From Erwinia aphidicola (GTDB lineage: Bacteria > Pseudomonadota > Gammaproteobacteria > Enterobacterales > Enterobacteriaceae), in NCBI RefSeq assembly GCF_014773485.1, contig NZ_JACXBP010000001.1, positions 620,001-684,000 on the forward strand: a stretch of 64,000 nt of DNA, read 5' to 3'. Positions 1-9,038 of this stretch are shown here, one piece after another. The stretch's first letter is position 1, and every line of letters begins with the position of its first letter. The notes below the pieces were generated by a model, which saw only the letters and a program-made list of their open reading frames with translations, was not told the origin of the DNA and did not search any database. A program made the translations under genes and the position numbers.

Positions 1-137
1 TGTTGCAGGCGCTCAATCAGCGTCTGCGCCGGAACATTGTTACGGTAGACCATCACGTTATGGCCGAAGGTGCGTAACTGGTCGACGAGGTTATAGGTAA
101 AAGAGTCGAAGTTATCGAGCAGCAGAATATCGGCCAT
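1..137 (-). CDS. trpD: Anthranilate synthase component II / phosphoribosyltransferase TrpGD, 5' end only
   Basis: The first 45 codons begin [20 protein letters not shown], the classic start of the class I glutamine amidotransferase domain (TrpG) that is fused to anthranilate phosphoribosyltransferase in enteric bacteria. The domain supplies ammonia from glutamine to TrpE. The rest lies beyond the left edge, so the catalytic Cys-His-Glu triad and the fusion cannot be checked. The start ATG shares one base with the trpE stop (TGATG), the usual translational coupling for equimolar subunits. It belongs to the same minus-strand operon as trpE and trpL. Confidence 0.95.
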   Translation of the reverse strand, partial: MADILLLDNFDSFTYNLVDQLRTFGHNVMVYRNNVPAQTLIERLQ

Positions 138-1699
138 CAGAAAATCTCCTTGCAGTGATGAGCAGTGGCAATGGCGCGCAGAACCGCACGCGCTTTGTTG
201 CGGCTTTCATCCGCTTCCGCCTGCGGATTGGAATCAAGAACCACGCCGGCACCGGCCTGCACGGTTGCCACGCCATCTTCAACATAGGCGGAGCGGATTA
301 CGATGCAGGTATCCAGATCCCCGCTGGCGGTAAAGTAGCCCACGGCGCCGCCGTAACTGCCGCGTCGCGTCCCCTCGGCTTTGGCAATCAGCTGCATGGC
401 GCGTACTTTCGGCGCGCCGCTCAGGGTGCCCATATTCATACAGGCGCGGTAGGCGTGCAGCACGTCGATATCGTTACGCAGCTGGCCGACCACGCGTGAG
501 ACAAGGTGCATCACGAAGGTGTAGCGGTCCACTTTGGTTAAATCCGCGACATAGCGGGTGCCCGGCTGGCAGATACGCGCCAGGTCGTTGCGCGCCAGGT
601 CAACCAGCATCAGGTGTTCAGCCATCTCTTTATGATCGGTACGCATCTCAAGCTCGATACGGCTGTCGAGGTCACGGTCCAGCGAACCATCCGCATGACG
701 TCCGCGCGGGCGGGTTCCGGCAATCGGATAGATTTCAATCTGGTTGCTGCGCGCGTCATATTTCAGCGAGCTTTCCGGAGAGGCACCGAACAGGCTGAAG
801 TGGCGATCCTGCATAAAGAACATATACGGGCTGGGATTGCTGTTCTTCAGGGTGTCATAGGCGGCCAGCGGCGACGGGCACGGCAGGGAGAAGCGGCGCG
901 ACGGCACCACCTGGAAGATCTCGCCGACGCGGATCGCTTCCTGCATTTCGCGCACCACCGCGCAGTAGTCTTCATCACTCTGGCTGATGCTCAGGCTCAT
1001 GCTTTCCACTTTCTGCACTGGCAGCGGCGTGGCAGCCTGCTGCATCTGGCTGTGCAGCTGTTCGATGCGGCTTTGCAGGCGCATAAACTCGGACGGCTGG
1101 TGCGTGAACAGGCTGGCCTGCAGGCGTGCGCTCTGCGTCTGATGGTCGATTACCAGCAGGGTTTCAGCGAGGTAAAAACAGTAATCCGGGCAGCGCTGTT
1201 CGTTTTTCAGCGCCGGCAGCGCTTCGAAACCGGCAACCAGGTCGTAAGCGAACAGGCCGCCCAGCAGCACCGCTTCGCGCTCTTCTGCCGGGGCATTCAC
1301 CAACTGTGGGATCAGGCGCAGCGCGTCAAATACCGACAAAGCGCGCAGGTTGGAATCTTCATCCTGGATTTCAGCATTAACGGGAAATACCAGCTCACGC
1401 CCGTCCGGACGCACGTGGTTCTCAACGCTGGCGGGCAGGGCAGCATCCAGCAGCGGTAGCAGAGCACGGCCATTTTCCGACAGCGCCTGCACCTGCACGC
1501 GATTATCCAGCGCGCTGAGACGCAGGGCGCTGTCAACAATCAGCAGGCTTTTCAGGTTGCATTTGCTGTCGACGTCGGCTGATTCCAGCAGCAGTGTTTC
1601 AGTGCGCGCCGCGCAAAGCTGATGAAAGACCGCGGCGGGATCTTCACGATAAGGTGCGTTGCCGGTAATCAACTTCACTGTAGGTTTGGCATTTTGCAT
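137..1699 (-). CDS. trpE: Anthranilate synthase component I
   Basis: A 520-residue protein, the usual length, that makes anthranilate from chorismate with ammonia from TrpD: the first committed step of tryptophan synthesis. The N-terminal [11 protein letters not shown] stretch contains the LLESA motif that forms the tryptophan feedback site in this family. The C-terminal chorismate-binding part has [45 protein letters not shown] and GGAVGYF. It is the first structural gene after the trpL leader and overlaps trpD by one base. Expression should be set by TrpR at the operator and by attenuation, both visible upstream. Nothing is odd about the reading frame. Confidence 0.97.
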   Translation of the reverse strand: MQNAKPTVKLITGNAPYREDPAAVFHQLCAARTETLLLESADVDSKCNLKSLLIVDSALRLSALDNRVQVQALSENGRALLPLLDAALPASVENHVRPDGRELVFPVNAEIQDEDSNLRALSVFDALRLIPQLVNAPAEEREAVLLGGLFAYDLVAGFEALPALKNEQRCPDYCFYLAETLLVIDHQTQSARLQASLFTHQPSEFMRLQSRIEQLHSQMQQAATPLPVQKVESMSLSISQSDEDYCAVVREMQEAIRVGEIFQVVPSRRFSLPCPSPLAAYDTLKNSNPSPYMFFMQDRHFSLFGASPESSLKYDARSNQIEIYPIAGTRPRGRHADGSLDRDLDSRIELEMRTDHKEMAEHLMLVDLARNDLARICQPGTRYVADLTKVDRYTFVMHLVSRVVGQLRNDIDVLHAYRACMNMGTLSGAPKVRAMQLIAKAEGTRRGSYGGAVGYFTASGDLDTCIVIRSAYVEDGVATVQAGAGVVLDSNPQAEADESRNKARAVLRAIATAHHCKEIF

Positions 1700-1722
1700 G
1701 TGATGTTCTCTGTTTTTTGCTC

Positions 1723-1748
1723 AAAAAAAAGCCCGCGGTAGGCGGGCT
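1723..1748 (-). terminator. trp attenuator (intrinsic terminator)
   Basis: Read on the minus strand, AGCCCGC pairs with GCGGGCT across a TACC loop and runs into eight Ts. It lies between trpL and trpE. In the known enteric mechanism it forms when the ribosome passes the leader Trp codons without stalling, stopping transcription before trpE. Confidence 0.93.
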
Positions 1749-1794
1749 TAAGTATCTGCACTGCGTATTAACCGTGCATGACAGCTTCGCCCGT

Positions 1795-1845
1795 TCAGGG
1801 TGAAGTGTGCCACCAACCAGTCATCAGAGAGAATGAATACGTCAT
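1795..1845 (-). CDS. trpL: trp operon leader peptide
   Basis: A 16-codon ORF encoding MTYSFSLMTGWWHTSP, with a good Shine-Dalgarno (AAGGTG) upstream. The tandem Trp codons (positions 1815-1810) and the TrpR-controlled promoter upstream identify it as the attenuation sensor: the ribosome stalls at Trp-Trp when charged tRNA-Trp is scarce, which favours the antiterminator. The sequence differs from E. coli [14 protein letters not shown] but keeps the WW, T and S near the end. A second in-frame ATG at 1824 would give a 9-residue peptide, but it lacks the ribosome-binding site. Confidence 0.9.
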   Translation of the reverse strand: MTYSFSLMTGWWHTSP

Positions 1846-1873
1846 GATACAGACACCTTTGCTTGTGAACTTG

Positions 1874-1908
1874 CGTACTAGTTAACTGGTTCGCGGCAAA
1901 AAAGTCAA
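1874..1908 (-). promoter_or_regulatory. trp promoter with overlapping TrpR operator
   Basis: On the minus strand there is a -35 TTGACT (1908-1903), a 17-base spacer and a -10 TTAACT (1885-1880). The near-palindrome centred on GTTAAC, with arms GTACTA and TGGTTC (1874-1893), matches the trp operator and covers the -10. TrpR with bound tryptophan would block polymerase here. Confidence 0.93.
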
Positions 1909-1978
1909 TACTCTTTTTCCCTCAGTGGCAAATGTCGGTATCATGCAGCGATACTTCCCCGCGTTTTCCGGAGCCGTT

Positions 1979-2854
1979 TTGACAGCAGTCGCCACCTCAG
2001 TCAGTTCTTTCCCTATTTACGATCTCCACAGCCACACTCGCGCTTCCGATGGTCTTTTGACCCCGGAGCAGCTGGTATTGCGGGCAGTAGAGCACCGTGT
2101 GGGCGTGCTGGCCATTACCGACCATGACACTACCGCAGGTATTTCAGCCGCGCGTGAGGCGATTGCTCAGCATCAATTGCCACTCCTGCTGATTAACGGT
2201 GTGGAAATCTCCACCCTGTGGGAAAACCACGAAATCCATATTGTTGGCTTGGGAATTGATATCGAACACCCGGTGATGGTGGCGTTTCTGGCGCAGCAGG
2301 CCGAGCGGCGCATGGCGCGGGCGCAGCTGATTGCTGAGCGGCTGGAGAAAGCGCATATTCCCGGCGCGCTTGAGGGGGCGCTGGCGCTGGCCGAGGGCGG
2401 GGCGATTACCCGTGGTCACTTCGCCCGTTTTCTTATCGCGCAGGGCAAAGCAGACAACATGCAGCAGGTATTCAAAAACTACCTGGCACGTGGCAAAACC
2501 GGCTATGCGCCGCCACAGTGGTGTACAATTAAACAAGCTATTGATGCTATTCATCATTCTGGCGGCCGTAGCGTGCTTGCCCATCCGGCGCGTTACGGGC
2601 TGTCGGCTAAGTGGCTGAAGCGCCTGCTGGCGCATTTCAGCGAGCAGGGTGGCGAAGCGATGGAAGTGGCGCAGTGCCAGCAGGCTCCGAACGAGCGCAG
2701 CCAGCTGGCGCGCTATGCACAGGATTATCAGCTGGCGGCGTCGCAGGGGTCTGACTTCCATCAGCCCTGTCCCTGGATTGAGCTGGGGAAAAAATTATGG
2801 CTACCTGGCGGTGTTGAAGCCGTGTGGCTAAGATTTCCTGAAATCGCACAATGA
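1979..2854 (+). CDS. rnm: PHP-domain 5'-3' exoribonuclease/phosphatase RNase AM (YciV/Rnm)
   Basis: A PHP-fold metal-dependent phosphoesterase. It has YDLHSHTRASDG (the HxH metal site), AITDHDT, VEISTLWENHEIHIVGL, HFARFL, VLAHPARY and SQGSDFHQP, all diagnostic of the YciV/TrpH group. The E. coli enzyme trims 5' ends of rRNAs and hydrolyses 3',5'-nucleotide bisphosphates. I place the start at a TTG preceded by CGGAG seven bases upstream, giving 291 residues against 293 in E. coli. The open frame extends back to an ATG at 1925, but that stretch covers promoter-proximal DNA and has no counterpart in homologues. It is divergent from trpL, with the trp promoter between them, and followed closely by yciO. 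Confidence 0.9.
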   Translation: MTAVATSVSSFPIYDLHSHTRASDGLLTPEQLVLRAVEHRVGVLAITDHDTTAGISAAREAIAQHQLPLLLINGVEISTLWENHEIHIVGLGIDIEHPVMVAFLAQQAERRMARAQLIAERLEKAHIPGALEGALALAEGGAITRGHFARFLIAQGKADNMQQVFKNYLARGKTGYAPPQWCTIKQAIDAIHHSGGRSVLAHPARYGLSAKWLKRLLAHFSEQGGEAMEVAQCQQAPNERSQLARYAQDYQLAASQGSDFHQPCPWIELGKKLWLPGGVEAVWLRFPEIAQ

Positions 2855-2887
2855 ACCCGCGCAGAAAGCGCAGGTGAGAGGTTAGTT

Positions 2888-3508
2888 ATGAGTCAATTTT
2901 TCTATATTCACCCGGATAATCCCCAGCCGCGCCTGATCAAGCAGGCGGTGGAGATGTTGAACAAAGGCAGCGTGATCGTTTATCCCACCGATTCCGGTTA
3001 TGCGCTGGGCTGCAAGCTGGAAGATAAGAACGCGATGGAGCGTATCTGCCGCATCCGTCAGCTGGATGGTAACCACAACTTTACCCTGATGTGCCGCGAT
3101 CTGTCTGAGCTGTCTACCTATGCTCACGTAGACAACACGGCATTTCGCCTGATCAAAAACAACACGCCGGGCAACTACACTTTTATACTCAAGGCGACCA
3201 AAGAAGTGCCGCGTCGTCTGATGAGCGAAAAGCGTAAAACCATCGGCCTGCGCGTGCCGTCTAACCCCATTGCGCTGGCGCTGCTGGAAGCGCTGAATGA
3301 GCCGATGATGTCGACGTCGCTGATGCTGCCCGGCAATGACTTCACCGAGTCGGATCCGGAAGCTATTCAGGATGAGATCGGCAAAATTGTCGACCTGATT
3401 ATTCACGGCGGTTATCTTGGGCAGCAGCCGACCACCGTTATCGATTTAACGGAAAATACGCCGGAAGTGATCCGTGAAGGCGTGGGCGATATTCAACCCT
3501 TCCTTTAA
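2888..3508 (+). CDS. yciO: TsaC/YciO-family protein
   Basis: 206 residues of the YrdC/Sua5/TsaC fold. KGSVIVYPTDSGYALGC is the nucleotide-binding strand, followed by RICRIRQL (the position of TsaC's KxR motif), NFTLMC, PGNYTFIL and IGLRVPSNP. TsaC itself makes L-threonylcarbamoyl-AMP for the t6A tRNA modification. YciO is a paralogue whose role is less certain and which may not replace TsaC. A strong GAGAGG ribosome-binding site precedes the ATG. It lies 33 bases after rnm, probably co-transcribed with it, and ends at an intrinsic terminator. Confidence 0.93.
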   Translation: MSQFFYIHPDNPQPRLIKQAVEMLNKGSVIVYPTDSGYALGCKLEDKNAMERICRIRQLDGNHNFTLMCRDLSELSTYAHVDNTAFRLIKNNTPGNYTFILKATKEVPRRLMSEKRKTIGLRVPSNPIALALLEALNEPMMSTSLMLPGNDFTESDPEAIQDEIGKIVDLIIHGGYLGQQPTTVIDLTENTPEVIREGVGDIQPFL

Positions 3509-3516
3509 GTGCAATT

Positions 3517-3550
3517 AACAGGCTCTGAAGCGTGAGCCTGTTATTATTTA
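3517..3550 (+). terminator. Intrinsic terminator after yciO
   Basis: AACAGGCTC pairs with GAGCCTGTT (3517-3525 with 3534-3542), followed by the T-rich ATTATTTA. It separates yciO from the convergent lipoprotein gene. Confidence 0.8.
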
Positions 3551-3563
3551 TCGCTTAGTGTTA

Positions 3564-4190
3564 TCACGATGTTGATTTTTCCAGCCACTCTTTAAAATCC
3601 TGATACGGAATATACAGCGAGACATCCTTAAGCGGAACTGGAGATTTCTTCGGTCGTTTTAACTCATTCGTAAAGCCAATAATGACGCCGCCGATGGTAT
3701 CATCGCTGTTATAAACGGCGCCGCCGGACATCCCTTTCACTACGCCGGCATTCGATGCCATTGCCACGCACGGGCGCTTATTCCACTCATTACGTATCCC
3801 GGTCAGCGTGAGATTAACGCCGGATGATTCAACCGGCATGGCGGAAATAAAGCTGTAACCGTACATTTTAACCGACTCGCCGATTGCGCCATCGCGGAAT
3901 TTCGGCAGGGTTTTAATGTCGTTCTTGTGGTAGATAATCGCGAGGTCGCAGTAAGGGTGGTAGGCCTTTACCTTCTGCACGGAGAGCTTGGCCACGTGCG
4001 CCGCAGTCAGGCTGTACTCAGGAGTGATAGGAATGCTGGTGCCGAGCGAACCGATACCGAGGACGGTCGGAATGCCGGTAAAATTCATATCTACACGTTT
4101 CATAGCTTCGCTGCTGTAGTCATATTTGCCTACAGAGCAGCCGCTCAGTATTAGCATAGCCAATACCGGCAGGGTCATTTTAATTTTCAT
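3564..4190 (-). CDS. Putative trypsin-like serine protease lipoprotein
   Basis: I do not recognise a named family. From the ATG at 4190 the 208-residue product has a lipoprotein signal peptide with lipobox LILSGC (Cys18). The rest looks like a compact chymotrypsin-fold domain: SLTAAHVA (His65), PYCDLAII (Asp82) and VKGMSGGAVYN (Ser155, the GxSGG nucleophile motif) are spaced as a His-Asp-Ser triad. It would therefore be an envelope-anchored protease or peptidase-like sensor. The frame extends back to 4214, but the signal peptide fits the later ATG. It stands alone, flanked by the yciO terminator and a long AT-rich gap, at the place of yciQ in E. coli. Substrate unknown. Confidence 0.75.
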   Translation of the reverse strand: MKIKMTLPVLAMLILSGCSVGKYDYSSEAMKRVDMNFTGIPTVLGIGSLGTSIPITPEYSLTAAHVAKLSVQKVKAYHPYCDLAIIYHKNDIKTLPKFRDGAIGESVKMYGYSFISAMPVESSGVNLTLTGIRNEWNKRPCVAMASNAGVVKGMSGGAVYNSDDTIGGVIIGFTNELKRPKKSPVPLKDVSLYIPYQDFKEWLEKSTS

Positions 4191-5164
4191 AATTGTCACA
4201 TTCTTGTCGGACACGTCAGTAAGATCCCTGGTGAGGAGTAATGACGTGTAATGCCGATGCTGACTATTTATCAGCGTATTTTAATGGGAACTTACGCTCC
4301 CGATTCGTGCCAACGAAGAAAATAAATCAAGGAATTTGTGTTACACGATGAACGTGTATTTATAATATATATTTAACAATCTATTTATATGGCGCTCTTC
4401 TGCCTGAGTGAATTCTACACAAACTTATTAGCCAGGCAAATTAATTAAAGGTCAAAAAAGGTAAAAGTCTTAATCATCCAGCGTTAACTCAATCCACGAT
4501 ATTTATAAACTGACTATTTGATGTTGAAGCTAATGTATCGTTTACACTAACCCTGCTTTTCAGCATAAAAAACTACGCTGTAAAAATAAAATGGTGCTTA
4601 AGACCATGAAACTGCATAAATGCAGGTTAGCAATCTGGATTCGTTCAGCGATGCTGGAGTATTTGCTGGCAGCCTAACGCTGGGGCGGCCTGTAGCGCTG
4701 TTAGCCATACAGAAATATGCCCGGGCAAGTCGCTGTATTTACGTTAATTTCAGCAGAATGAGAATGAAGTATCATGCCTGAACTGATTAGCATTTAACAT
4801 CTTAAAACGATAAGCCACTGTTAAATCTTATCAATGCAAAATGAAATGATTTCAACCGTAAACGTGCGCAAACCGGTCTGAGCTCCGCCTGAGCACGCCG
4901 CAACGGCAAAAGATGCTGCCTGCGCACCTCGCGACAGGGATGTATTGATGCCGGTGCCAGACTGCGCTACACCAAATCAGCAAACTCCGGCTATAGCGTT
5001 ATGATTGGCAAGGCAGATAGTGTAGAATGCGCTTCCCTGAAAAAGCGGGTCGCGAAACAGCATGGCTGCCTGGGGTAGCAGGCTGATATTCGTGCGAATC
5101 TCCACTTTGATGGCACCATCTTACCAATTAATGACGCCTGGGAAGGCGACACAGAGGTAGCTCC
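4191..5164. other. Long intergenic region between the lipoprotein and rluB
   Basis: No convincing gene in about 970 bases. The part at 4260-4850 is clearly richer in A+T than its surroundings and should hold the lipoprotein promoter (minus strand). A 23-codon ATG frame at 4606-4677 has no ribosome-binding site and is not called. The last ~180 bases form the rluB leader, with a possible -10 TAGAAT near 5024. Low-GC composition at the position of the missing yciQ suggests remnants of an insertion or deletion. Confidence 0.5.
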
Positions 5165-6076
5165 ATGAGCGACAAGAGCGAAAAGTTACAGAAAGTATTA
5201 GCACGCGCCGGGCACGGTTCCCGTCGTGAAATCGAAACCATGATCTCCGCCGGGCGCGTCAGCGTTGACGGCAAGCTGGCCACGCTGGGTGACCGCGTTG
5301 AGCCAAGCGCATCTATGAAAATCCGCATCGACGGTCACGTTGTGCCGGTCAGCGAATCCATCACTGAAGTCTGCCGCGTACTGGCTTATTACAAGCCGGA
5401 AGGCGAACTCTGCACGCGCAATGACCCGGAAGGGCGCCCGACGGTATTTGACCGTCTGCCAAAACTGCGCGGCGCGCGCTGGATTGCCGTTGGTCGTCTG
5501 GACGTTAACACCTGCGGTCTGCTGCTGTTCACCACCGACGGTGAGCTGGCTAACCGCCTGATGCACCCGAGCCGCGAAGTTGAGCGCGAATACGCCGTGC
5601 GCGTATTCGGCGCTGTCGACGACGATAAGATCAAACAGCTGAGCCGTGGTGTGCAGCTGGAAGATGGCCCGGCCGCGTTTAAAACGCTGAAGTTTACCGG
5701 TGGTGAAGGGATCAACCAGTGGTACAACGTTACGCTGACCGAAGGGCGTAACCGCGAAGTGCGCCGCCTGTGGGAAGCGGTTGGCGTGCAGGTCAGCCGT
5801 CTGATCCGCGTGCGTTACGGCGATATCGATCTGCCAAAAGGCCTGCCGCGCGGTGGCTGGACCGAGCTTGAGCTGGGTCCGACAAACTACCTGCGTGAGC
5901 TGGTGGGTCTGGATGCAGAAACCGTCAGCAAGGTCGCGGTGGAGAAAGATCGTCGTCGCACCAAGGCGAATCAGATCCGTCGCGCCGTTAAGCGCCATAC
6001 TACGACGGCGAAAGCCAGCAAGCCAGGCAGCAATCGCCGCCCGACGAAGTCGTCTAAGCGCCAGCAGCAGGGCTAA
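5165..6076 (+). CDS. rluB: 23S rRNA pseudouridine(2605) synthase
   Basis: A 303-residue RsuA-family enzyme that converts U2605 of 23S rRNA to pseudouridine. It has an N-terminal S4 RNA-binding domain ([19 protein letters not shown], residues ~5-60). The catalytic domain contains [23 protein letters not shown], with the catalytic Asp in GRLDVNT, then [16 protein letters not shown] basic, low-complexity tail (about the last 45 residues, rich in Lys, Arg, Ser) matches the E. coli protein. AGAGG precedes the ATG. A strong terminator follows. Confidence 0.97.
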   Translation: MSDKSEKLQKVLARAGHGSRREIETMISAGRVSVDGKLATLGDRVEPSASMKIRIDGHVVPVSESITEVCRVLAYYKPEGELCTRNDPEGRPTVFDRLPKLRGARWIAVGRLDVNTCGLLLFTTDGELANRLMHPSREVEREYAVRVFGAVDDDKIKQLSRGVQLEDGPAAFKTLKFTGGEGINQWYNVTLTEGRNREVRRLWEAVGVQVSRLIRVRYGDIDLPKGLPRGGWTELELGPTNYLRELVGLDAETVSKVAVEKDRRRTKANQIRRAVKRHTTTAKASKPGSNRRPTKSSKRQQQG

Positions 6077-6087
6077 ACGACTGACAG

Positions 6088-6119
6088 GGGCCGGGCATCA
6101 TGCCCGGCCCTTTTTTTTT
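6088..6119 (+). terminator. Intrinsic terminator between rluB and btuR
   Basis: GGGCCGGGCA pairs with TGCCCGGCCC (6088-6097 with 6101-6110) around a TCA loop and runs into nine Ts. Only the plus strand has the T tract, so it terminates rluB. Confidence 0.95.
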
Positions 6120-6120
6120 C

Positions 6121-6711
6121 CTACCAGTCAATTCCCTGCTGTGCCTGGATCCCGGCATCAAACGCATGTTTAACCGGGCGCATTTCACTGACCGTGTCCG
6201 CCAGCGCCAAAATCTCCCGATGACATCCGCGACCGGTAATGATGACGCTTTGATGAGCAGGGCGCTGCTGCAGGGCGGCAATCACTTCTTCCAGCGGCAG
6301 GTAGTCAAAACTCACCATGTAGGTCAGCTCATCCAGCACCACCAGGTCGAGAGTCGGATCCTGCAACATGCGTTTGCCGTGCTGCCAGACGGCCAGGCAG
6401 GCGGCGGTGTCCGTTGCACGATTCTGCGTATCCCAGGTAAAGCCGGTCGCCATCACCTGAAACTCTACGCCGTGCGGTTCCAGCAGATTGCGCTCGCCGT
6501 TTGGCCATTCGCCCTTGATAAACTGAATCACCCCGACGCGCTTCTGGTGGCCAACCGCCCGGCTTGCGGTGCCGAATGCCGCCGTGGTTTTCCCTTTGCC
6601 GTTGCCGGTAAATACCATCAGAATGCCGCGTACTTCGGTAGCCGCAGCGATGCGCGCATCAACCTGATCCTTCAGTTTTTGCTGCCGCTGCTGGTGGCGA
6701 TCTTCGGCCAT
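6121..6711 (-). CDS. btuR: Cob(I)yrinic acid a,c-diamide adenosyltransferase (corrinoid adenosyltransferase)
   Basis: A 196-residue BtuR/CobO/CobA-type enzyme, as in E. coli, transferring the adenosyl group of ATP to Co(I) corrinoids to make coenzyme B12. RGILMVFTGNGKGKTTAAFG contains the P-loop, and VVLDELTYM and IITGRGC follow. The start ATG overlaps the yciK stop by one base (TAATG), so the two are translationally coupled, the arrangement known from E. coli. No cobalamin synthesis genes are in the window, so it probably serves salvage. Confidence 0.96.
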   Translation of the reverse strand: MAEDRHQQRQQKLKDQVDARIAAATEVRGILMVFTGNGKGKTTAAFGTASRAVGHQKRVGVIQFIKGEWPNGERNLLEPHGVEFQVMATGFTWDTQNRATDTAACLAVWQHGKRMLQDPTLDLVVLDELTYMVSFDYLPLEEVIAALQQRPAHQSVIITGRGCHREILALADTVSEMRPVKHAFDAGIQAQQGIDW

Positions 6712-7472
6712 TATTCTGCCGCCCCGGGCTTGCGCCCCGGCTGGGCATCAAAGCTGGTGCCGGTTTTACGTTTGCTGTCATCACCCATCAGCCACAGATA
6801 GAGTGGCATAATGTCGGCGGGAGTTTTCAGCTTATTGGCATCTTCCTGCGGGAAGGCACTGGCACGCATTTTGGTGCGCGTGCCGCCGGGATTAATGCAG
6901 TTAACGCGAAGCTGGCGTGGGTCATACTCTTCTGCCAGCACCTGCATCATGCCTTCGGTGGCGAATTTGGACACCGAGTACGCCCCCCAGCCGGCGCGGC
7001 CCTGGCGGCCCACGCTGGAAGTGGTGAACACCAGTGAAGCCCCCTCAGCTTTTAATAGCAGGGGCAGCAGCGCCTGCGTCAGGAAGAAGGTGCCGTCAAT
7101 GTTGACGCGCATCACCTGCTGCCAGACAGCGGGATCCTGCTTATCCATCGGCACCACCTCACCGAGCACTCCGGCGTTGTGCAGCACGCCATCAAGTCGC
7201 GGCAGCTTTTCGGCAATAGCTTCTGCCAGCTGCTGGCAGCTTTGCGCCGTGGCGGTTTCCAGATCGAGGGTAAACCACAGTGCCGGAGCCTGACTGCGCT
7301 GGTTAACCTCGTCACAAACCTGTTGCAGTTTGTCCGCATTGCGCCCCAGCAGAACCAGCTGAGCGCCATAGCGAGCATACGTCAGCGCGGCTTCGCGGCC
7401 AATGCCGTCGCTGGCCCCGGTGACAAGAATAATACGGTTATTGAGCAGATCGCTTTTCGGTTGATAGTGCAC
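6711..7472 (-). CDS. yciK: YciK-family short-chain oxidoreductase
   Basis: A classical SDR protein of 253 residues. VTGASDGIG (residues ~17-25) is the dinucleotide-binding motif, HNAG follows, and the catalytic Ser (TTSSVGRQG) and YxxxK (GAYSVSKFA) are intact, so it should be an NAD(P)-dependent dehydrogenase. Its substrate is unknown. I chose the GTG at 7472, which gives V/MHYQPKSDLL as in E. coli and has AGAGGA upstream. The open frame continues to 7589, but those 39 codons are outside the family's start. It is upstream of and coupled to btuR, although no link to cobalamin is established. Confidence 0.94.
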   Translation of the reverse strand: MHYQPKSDLLNNRIILVTGASDGIGREAALTYARYGAQLVLLGRNADKLQQVCDEVNQRSQAPALWFTLDLETATAQSCQQLAEAIAEKLPRLDGVLHNAGVLGEVVPMDKQDPAVWQQVMRVNIDGTFFLTQALLPLLLKAEGASLVFTTSSVGRQGRAGWGAYSVSKFATEGMMQVLAEEYDPRQLRVNCINPGGTRTKMRASAFPQEDANKLKTPADIMPLYLWLMGDDSKRKTGTSFDAQPGRKPGAAE

Positions 7473-7698
7473 AAAGAATTCCTCTGGCGATGGGGGGATT
7501 TCCGCAGGGCGGCTGATAGTATCGCCTGTTGTAAACCCTTGCGCGGACTGAATAAAGTGATTTATGCCTGAAAAAGTGGGTGAGTTCAATCAGCGCTTTA
7601 GCATATTCATGTGCTGTTACCGGGTTACAGGCGACTCAACGCGGGGACTCCGCTACACTAGAGCTATCTATAACATAATGTAAATTAAGGCGGATTGA

Positions 7699-8748
7699 GT
7701 GGATCTACTCTCTTATTATGGACTCTTCCTGGCAAAAACCGTCACCGTGGTGATTGCTATAGTGGCAATTGCGGTGGTGATCGCCAACCTTGCGCTGCGC
7801 AAACGCGCGCATAATGGCCAGCTCAAGCTCACTCAGCTGGGTGAGAAGTACAGTGATATGCAGGACGATATGCGCCTGGCGAAGATGAAGCCGCATCAGC
7901 AAAAACAGTGGCACAAAGAGCAGAAGAAAAAAGAGAAGCTGACGGCGAAAACGGCCAAACAGCAGGCGAAGCTGGGCCGCCCGGAAGAGAAAGCCAAATC
8001 CACGCTGTACGTGCTCGATTTTAAGGGCAGCATGGATGCCGGCGAAGTCTCTTCGCTGCGTGAAGAGGTTTCTGCGGTGATGGCGGTGGCAGCACCGGGT
8101 GACGAAGTCCTGCTGCGTCTTGAAAGCCCGGGCGGCGTAGTTCACGGTTATGGACTGGCTGCTTCACAGCTGCAGCGCCTGCGTGATAAGGGTATTCCGC
8201 TGACGGTAGCCGTGGACAAAGTCGCCGCCAGCGGCGGGTATATGATGGCCTGCGTGGCGGACCGTATCGTCGCCGCGCCATTTTCCATTATCGGTTCCAT
8301 CGGCGTGGTGGCGCAGATCCCTAACTTCAACCGCCTGCTCAAGCGCAATGAAATTGACGTTGAGCTGCACACCGCCGGCGAGTTCAAGCGTACCCTGACG
8401 CTGTTTGGTGAAAACACCGAAGAAGGGCGTGAAAAATTCCGCGAAGACCTTAATGAAACCCACCTGCTGTTTAAACAGTTCGTGCATCAGATGCGCCCAA
8501 CGCTGGATATCGACAGCGTGGCGACCGGGGAACACTGGTACGGCACCCAGGCGCTGGAGAAGGGACTGGTGGATGCGATTGGCACCAGTGACGATCTGAT
8601 CATCGATCGGATAGAGAAACATCAGGTGATCGGCGTGCGCTATGCGCGGCGCAAAAGCATGATGGACCGCTTCACCAACAGCGCCACGCTGAGCGTTGAA
8701 CGCCTGCTGCTGCGTATCTGGCAGCGCGGTGAAAAACCGCTGCTGTAA
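7699..8748 (+). CDS. sohB: Inner-membrane S49 peptidase SohB
   Basis: A 349-residue member of the SppA/SohB signal-peptide-peptidase-like family. An N-terminal membrane segment (residues ~8-32) and a charged Lys/Gln-rich coiled linker (~40-95) precede the protease domain, with RLESPGGVVHGYG, VDKVAASGGYMMACVAD (nucleophile Ser in ASGGY), GSIGVV and the basic residue in HTAGEFKRTLT expected for the Ser-Lys dyad. The start is GTG with AAGG upstream. In E. coli, extra copies suppress loss of the periplasmic protease DegP. It is divergent from yciK. Confidence 0.95.
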   Translation: MDLLSYYGLFLAKTVTVVIAIVAIAVVIANLALRKRAHNGQLKLTQLGEKYSDMQDDMRLAKMKPHQQKQWHKEQKKKEKLTAKTAKQQAKLGRPEEKAKSTLYVLDFKGSMDAGEVSSLREEVSAVMAVAAPGDEVLLRLESPGGVVHGYGLAASQLQRLRDKGIPLTVAVDKVAASGGYMMACVADRIVAAPFSIIGSIGVVAQIPNFNRLLKRNEIDVELHTAGEFKRTLTLFGENTEEGREKFREDLNETHLLFKQFVHQMRPTLDIDSVATGEHWYGTQALEKGLVDAIGTSDDLIIDRIEKHQVIGVRYARRKSMMDRFTNSATLSVERLLLRIWQRGEKPLL

Positions 8749-8770
8749 CTGCCACGGTTCACCCTGCTTA

Positions 8771-8797
8771 ACGCCCGCACCCGCGGGCGTTATTTTT
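8771..8797 (+). terminator. Intrinsic terminator between sohB and yciN
   Basis: ACGCCCGC pairs with GCGGGCGT (8771-8778 with 8783-8790), followed by TATTTTT. The stem touches the yciN stop codon, so the two convergent genes share the space. Confidence 0.85.
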
Positions 8798-9038
8798 CCA
8801 GCCGGTAGCGCGCCGAGAGATTCACCGCCAGCGCTTTATAGACGTTAAACACCGTGGTGCTCTTTGCCGTCGCCAGGCCCTGGTCATCAAGATAGTAGTT
8901 GCCGCGAAATACCAGGACGTCTCCCTTCTGCTCGACATCGTCAACGCTCAGGCCTGAGAAATAGTCTGGATGGTTGACGATCATTTCCCGGGCCAGCGCC
9001 AGCAGATGTTCACGATTGACGGCTTGCTGTTGTGACAT
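8790..9038 (-). CDS. yciN: YciN family protein (DUF2498)
   Basis: An 82-residue cytosolic protein matching E. coli YciN in size and place between sohB and topA. Recognisable stretches are VNREHLLALAREMIVNHPDY and VLVFRGNYYLDDQGLAT. No catalytic motif, signal peptide or membrane segment is seen, and its function is unknown. A good AAGGA site lies ahead of the ATG. Confidence 0.9.
   Translation of the reverse strand: MSQQQAVNREHLLALAREMIVNHPDYFSGLSVDDVEQKGDVLVFRGNYYLDDQGLATAKSTTVFNVYKALAVNLSARYRLEK

Noticed and set aside
4606..4677. 23-codon ORF in the rluB upstream gap
   Set aside because: No ribosome-binding site and no recognisable features; chance ORFs of this size are expected.
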